NCBI GenBank assembly: GCA_019240125.1
Contig: JAFAYW010000047.1
Span: forward strand, 1 to 55,817
Direction: 5' to 3'
Length of the DNA stretch: 55,817 nucleotides
Source of the DNA: Alphaproteobacteria bacterium
Lineage (GTDB): Bacteria; Pseudomonadota; Alphaproteobacteria; ATCC43930; CGMCC-115725
Below the pieces are notes generated by a model that ran no database searches, was not told where the DNA came from, and saw only the letters and a list, made by a program, of their open reading frames with translations. Of the stretch, positions 53,699 through 55,817 are shown piece by piece; position 1 is the first letter of the stretch, and each line of letters opens with the position of its first letter. The translations under genes were made by a program, and so were the position numbers.

Positions 53699-53719
53699 CT
53701 CTCCCGCATTGCGGGAGAG
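53699..53719. repeat. Dispersed palindromic repeat, copy 2 (overlaps the lpdA RBS)
   Basis: A perfect 10-bp inverted repeat (ctctcccgca, one base, tgcgggagag) begins six bases upstream of the lpdA start. On the minus strand its arm reads gggagaggg, giving GGGAG seven bases before the GTG. Confidence 0.85.
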
Positions 53720-53789
53720 GGAGGGACCCGCGCCCGCCGTTGTACATTGGGGCGTGGGAGGGTGAGGGTCTCACCGCGTGCCTGTCCCC

Positions 53790-53842
53790 TCACCCACCGG
53801 CTGCTTCACAGCCGGTCCCCCCTCTCCCGCAATGCGGGAGAG
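53790..53842. repeat. Dispersed composite repeat, copy 3
   Basis: A small hairpin (ccggctg, loop cttca, cagccgg) is followed by CCCCC and the inverted repeat at 53822-53842. The same order, reverse-complemented, occurs at 1765-1830. Together with 53699-53719 it brackets a 100-bp segment of GC-rich noncoding DNA, giving a MITE-like pair of inverted ends. Confidence 0.75.
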
Positions 53843-53861
53843 GGTTTTCAAATTCGACCTC

Positions 53862-53941
53862 GTAGGGCGGAAAAGCGAAGCGCCTTCCGCCATTCCGATC
53901 GGCGCGTTAGTGGCGGAAGGCGCTTCGCTTTTCCGCCCTAC
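53862..53941. repeat. Long perfect inverted repeat (31-bp arms)
   Basis: Arms of 31 bases (53862-53892 and 53911-53941) are perfectly complementary and separated by an 18-base loop. The core ggcggaaaagcgaagcgcc resembles the widespread proteobacterial palindrome usually written with attag in place of aaaag. It lies between lpdA and the small gene at 53971. No T-run makes it an ordinary terminator, but it would form a very stable hairpin in either transcript. Confidence 0.9.
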
Positions 53942-53970
53942 AATTTCATGTTCGGCTCAGCATGATGAAG

Positions 53971-54327
53971 TTAGGCAAGATTAGGTTCACCTGAACGCGA
54001 ACCCCAAGCTAAACCCAATATCGTCGTACCATCGGTTAAGATGAACGACGCCGATTGGTCGCCCGCGTAAAAAGCTCCCCGAAGGCTAAACGATGGCACG
54101 TCCTCTTGTGGGGAACTGACATCGGCAATTACGGTAGAGTCGTCGTCAGCATGGATATCGACGTAGTGATAAACGCCACTATCGGGAGCGTGGCGCAACG
54201 TTGCTTTGAAATTCCCCGCGTTTACACCATCGATTACTTCGGCATAGCCATCTGTGATTATCCACTTCCCGTGAATGTCAGCTGCGATAAACGAATGCCA
54301 TCGTGACATGTCCTCATTTGCGGGCAT
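53971..54327 (-). CDS. Small unknown protein between pdhC and lpdA
   Basis: A 118-residue frame beginning one base after the pdhC stop (MPANEDMSRWHSFIAADIHG); a second ATG lies at 54309. The product looks beta-rich (GKWIITDGYAEVIDGVNAGN, GVYHYVDIHADDDSTVIADV, SLRGAFYAGDQSASFILTDG) with no cysteine, no signal peptide and no known motif. Its base composition is clearly less GC-rich than pdhC and lpdA. It may be an inserted gene or a remnant. I cannot assign a family or be sure it is expressed. Confidence 0.5.
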   Translation of the reverse strand: MPANEDMSRWHSFIAADIHGKWIITDGYAEVIDGVNAGNFKATLRHAPDSGVYHYVDIHADDDSTVIADVSSPQEDVPSFSLRGAFYAGDQSASFILTDGTTILGLAWGSRSGEPNLA

Positions 54328-54328
54328 G

Positions 54329-55726
54329 TCAAAGCAGCATCGTCAGCGGGTCTTCGATCAGTTTCTTGAAGGCGGCCATGAATTGGGCGCCGGTGGCGCC
54401 GTCGACGACGCGGTGGTCGCAGGAGATCGTGCAGCTCATGACAGTCGCGATCGCCAGTTCGCCGTTGCGCACGACCGGGCGCTGCTCGCCGGCGCCGACC
54501 GCGAGGATGCAGCCATGCGGCGGGTTGATCACCGCCGAGAACTCGCGGATGCCGAACATGCCGAGATTGGAGATCGAGAAGGTGCCGCCCTGAAACTCCT
54601 CGAGCTTCAACTTGCCGGAGCGGGCGCGCGCCGCGAGGTCTTTGGTTTCGGCGGCGATCTGGGCTAGGCCCTTCTGGTCGGCGCCCTTGATGATCGGCGT
54701 GATCAGCCCGTCATCGAGCGCCACCGCGATCGCCATATCGACCCGCTCCCATTGCAGGATCGCGTCGTCGCTCCACGACGCATTGGCCGCCGGTACCTGC
54801 CGCAAGGCGAGCGCGGCGGCGCGGATCACAAAATCGTTGACCGATATCTTGGTCTCGGTCTTGGCGTTGAGCGCGGTGCGGGTCTTGAGCAATTCGTCGA
54901 TCGTGCAATCGACCGTCAGGTAGAAATGCGGCACCGTCGCCTTAGACTCGGCAAGACGGCGCGCAATGACCCGGCGCATCCCGGAATGCGGCTTTTCGCT
55001 GTAGGGCGGGTTGCCGGCGAGCGCCAATACCTGCGCCTTGGCAAAGACCGCCGCCCCCGCGGCCGGCGCGGGTGTTGGAGGCGACGCGGCGGCCGGGGCG
55101 ACCTGCGGCTGTGGCGCAGTCGGCGTCGGGGTCGGGCGGGTCGCGGCGGGTTGAGCGGCGGATTGCGTGCCCCCCTGCGCTAGAGCGCGATCGATATCGG
55201 CTTTTACGATGCGGCCCTGCGGCCCCGATCCGCGCAGACCGGACAGGTTGATACCGGCATGGTGCGCCATGCGGCGCGCCAGAGGACTGGCGAATACGCG
55301 ACCGCCGCCTGCTGCTGCCTCCGGATGACCCGCTGGCTGCCCCGAACCGTTGGCGGTTGCCTTTGGAGCGGGAGCTGGCTCGGTTTTCGGCGCAACCGGG
55401 GTCGGCGGTGCAGACTTTGCCTCCGCCTTGGGCGCTTCCGGCTTGGCTGCCGCGCCGCCCCCGCTCAGCGCCGCGTCATCCTCGCCCTCTTCGAGCAATA
55501 GCGCGATCGGCTCATTAACCTTCACGCCCTGCGAGCCTTCTGGGACGATGATCTTACCGATGCGGCCCTCATCGACCGCCTCGTACTCCATCGTCGCCTT
55601 GTCGGTCTCGATTTCGGCGATGACATCGCCGGAATGCACCTCGTCGCCCTCTTTCTTGAGCCAACGGGCGAGGTTTCCTTCAGTCATCGTCGGCGACAGC
55701 GCCGGCATGCGGATTTCGATGGGCAT
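54329..55726 (-). CDS. pdhC: Pyruvate dehydrogenase E2, dihydrolipoamide acetyltransferase
   Basis: A 465-residue core subunit of the pyruvate dehydrogenase complex. One N-terminal lipoyl domain has the modified Lys43 in IETDKATMEYEAVD. A Pro/Ala-rich linker (about 80-140) follows. The peripheral-subunit-binding domain reads ASPLARRMAHHAGINLSGLR. A second Ala/Pro linker leads to the catalytic domain with FYLTVDCTIDELLK and the active-site His438/Asp442 in SCDHRVVDGATGAQF. The start gives MPIEIRMPALSPTMTEGNLA. E1 subunits are presumably upstream, beyond the window. lpdA lies about 640 nt downstream. Confidence 0.97.
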   Translation of the reverse strand: MPIEIRMPALSPTMTEGNLARWLKKEGDEVHSGDVIAEIETDKATMEYEAVDEGRIGKIIVPEGSQGVKVNEPIALLLEEGEDDAALSGGGAAAKPEAPKAEAKSAPPTPVAPKTEPAPAPKATANGSGQPAGHPEAAAGGGRVFASPLARRMAHHAGINLSGLRGSGPQGRIVKADIDRALAQGGTQSAAQPAATRPTPTPTAPQPQVAPAAASPPTPAPAAGAAVFAKAQVLALAGNPPYSEKPHSGMRRVIARRLAESKATVPHFYLTVDCTIDELLKTRTALNAKTETKISVNDFVIRAAALALRQVPAANASWSDDAILQWERVDMAIAVALDDGLITPIIKGADQKGLAQIAAETKDLAARARSGKLKLEEFQGGTFSISNLGMFGIREFSAVINPPHGCILAVGAGEQRPVVRNGELAIATVMSCTISCDHRVVDGATGAQFMAAFKKLIEDPLTMLL

Positions 55727-55750
55727 TTTGGCTTTTGCTCACATTGTCCG

Positions 55751-55817
55751 TCATTCCCGCGAAAGCGGGAACCCAGGGGCAAGCGACGGCTGCCCTGGGT
55801 CCCCGCTTTCGCGGGGA
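55751..55817. repeat. Large imperfect inverted repeat at the right edge (incomplete)
   Basis: The arm tcattcccgcgaaagcggga and the following acccaggg are mirrored, after an intervening segment, by ccctgggt and ccccgctttcgcgggga, which runs to the edge of the window. This is a common type of proteobacterial intergenic repeat. It occupies the pdhC upstream region, starting 25 bases before the pdhC ATG. Confidence 0.8.

Noticed and set aside
53699..53842. Short direct and inverted repeats that might be a CRISPR array
   Set aside because: The units are palindromic, only two copies are present locally, spacing is irregular, and no cas genes are nearby. Extragenic palindromes fit better.

Overview
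The window is about 56 kb of GC-rich DNA with almost no intergenic space. It carries a mix of housekeeping and accessory genes. Several features suggest an alphaproteobacterium, probably of the Rhodospirillales type: a solitary rpsD; an aminotransferase-ftsK-lolA-xthA neighbourhood; a pdhC-lpdA pair; a tkt-gap-thiE run; a FixJ-type regulator; and frequent GTG starts with ATGA/GTGA overlaps. This placement is inferred from gene content and order, since no rRNA is present. I found no tRNA, rRNA, CRISPR array or insertion sequence. No stretch longer than 300 bases lacks a gene.

Layout. 1-11,630 is metabolic: a truncated MFS transporter, ltaE, moaB, a quinone oxidoreductase with a small coupled membrane protein, rpsD with a visible promoter, a CorC/HlyC-type protein, then a minus-strand run of PAS-like protein, CoA-transferase, penicillin-acylase-type hydrolase and threonine ammonia-lyase. 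11,770-17,260 is a less GC-rich accessory patch. It holds a 1043-residue protein with two glycosyltransferase domains, a sulfotransferase-like protein sharing a repeated domain with it, and a divergent XRE/S24-like regulator that has lost both catalytic residues. 17,260-22,140 is tkt-gap-(unknown)-thiE-fixJ-like. 22,140-27,090 has separate hydrolases: alpha/beta hydrolase, amidohydrolase, metallophosphoesterase and MBL-fold protein.

27,100-43,200 is the most unusual part. Ten minus-strand genes are joined by overlaps or very short gaps: two MurG-like and two GT4-like glycosyltransferases, a deacetylase-like protein, a small membrane protein, and a complete Opp/Dpp-type ABC importer. Divergent from them is a three-gene plus-strand unit: a 938-residue ABC exporter with a greatly enlarged and degenerate nucleotide-binding domain, a stand-alone cyclic-nucleotide-binding protein, and a small SAM methyltransferase. 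I read this as a cell-envelope glycan or glycolipid locus with its own export and uptake machinery. It is the best candidate for an undescribed system here.

43,200-55,817 returns to housekeeping genes: xthA, a class-I amidotransferase-like hydrolase, lolA, ftsK, an aminotransferase, a TauE/SafE permease, a UbiH-family hydroxylase, a ParD/ParE-like pair with a frameshifted toxin, lpdA, a small unknown gene and pdhC. Dispersed palindromic repeats lie around lpdA, pdhC and ltaE. One of them appears to supply the ribosome-binding site of lpdA.
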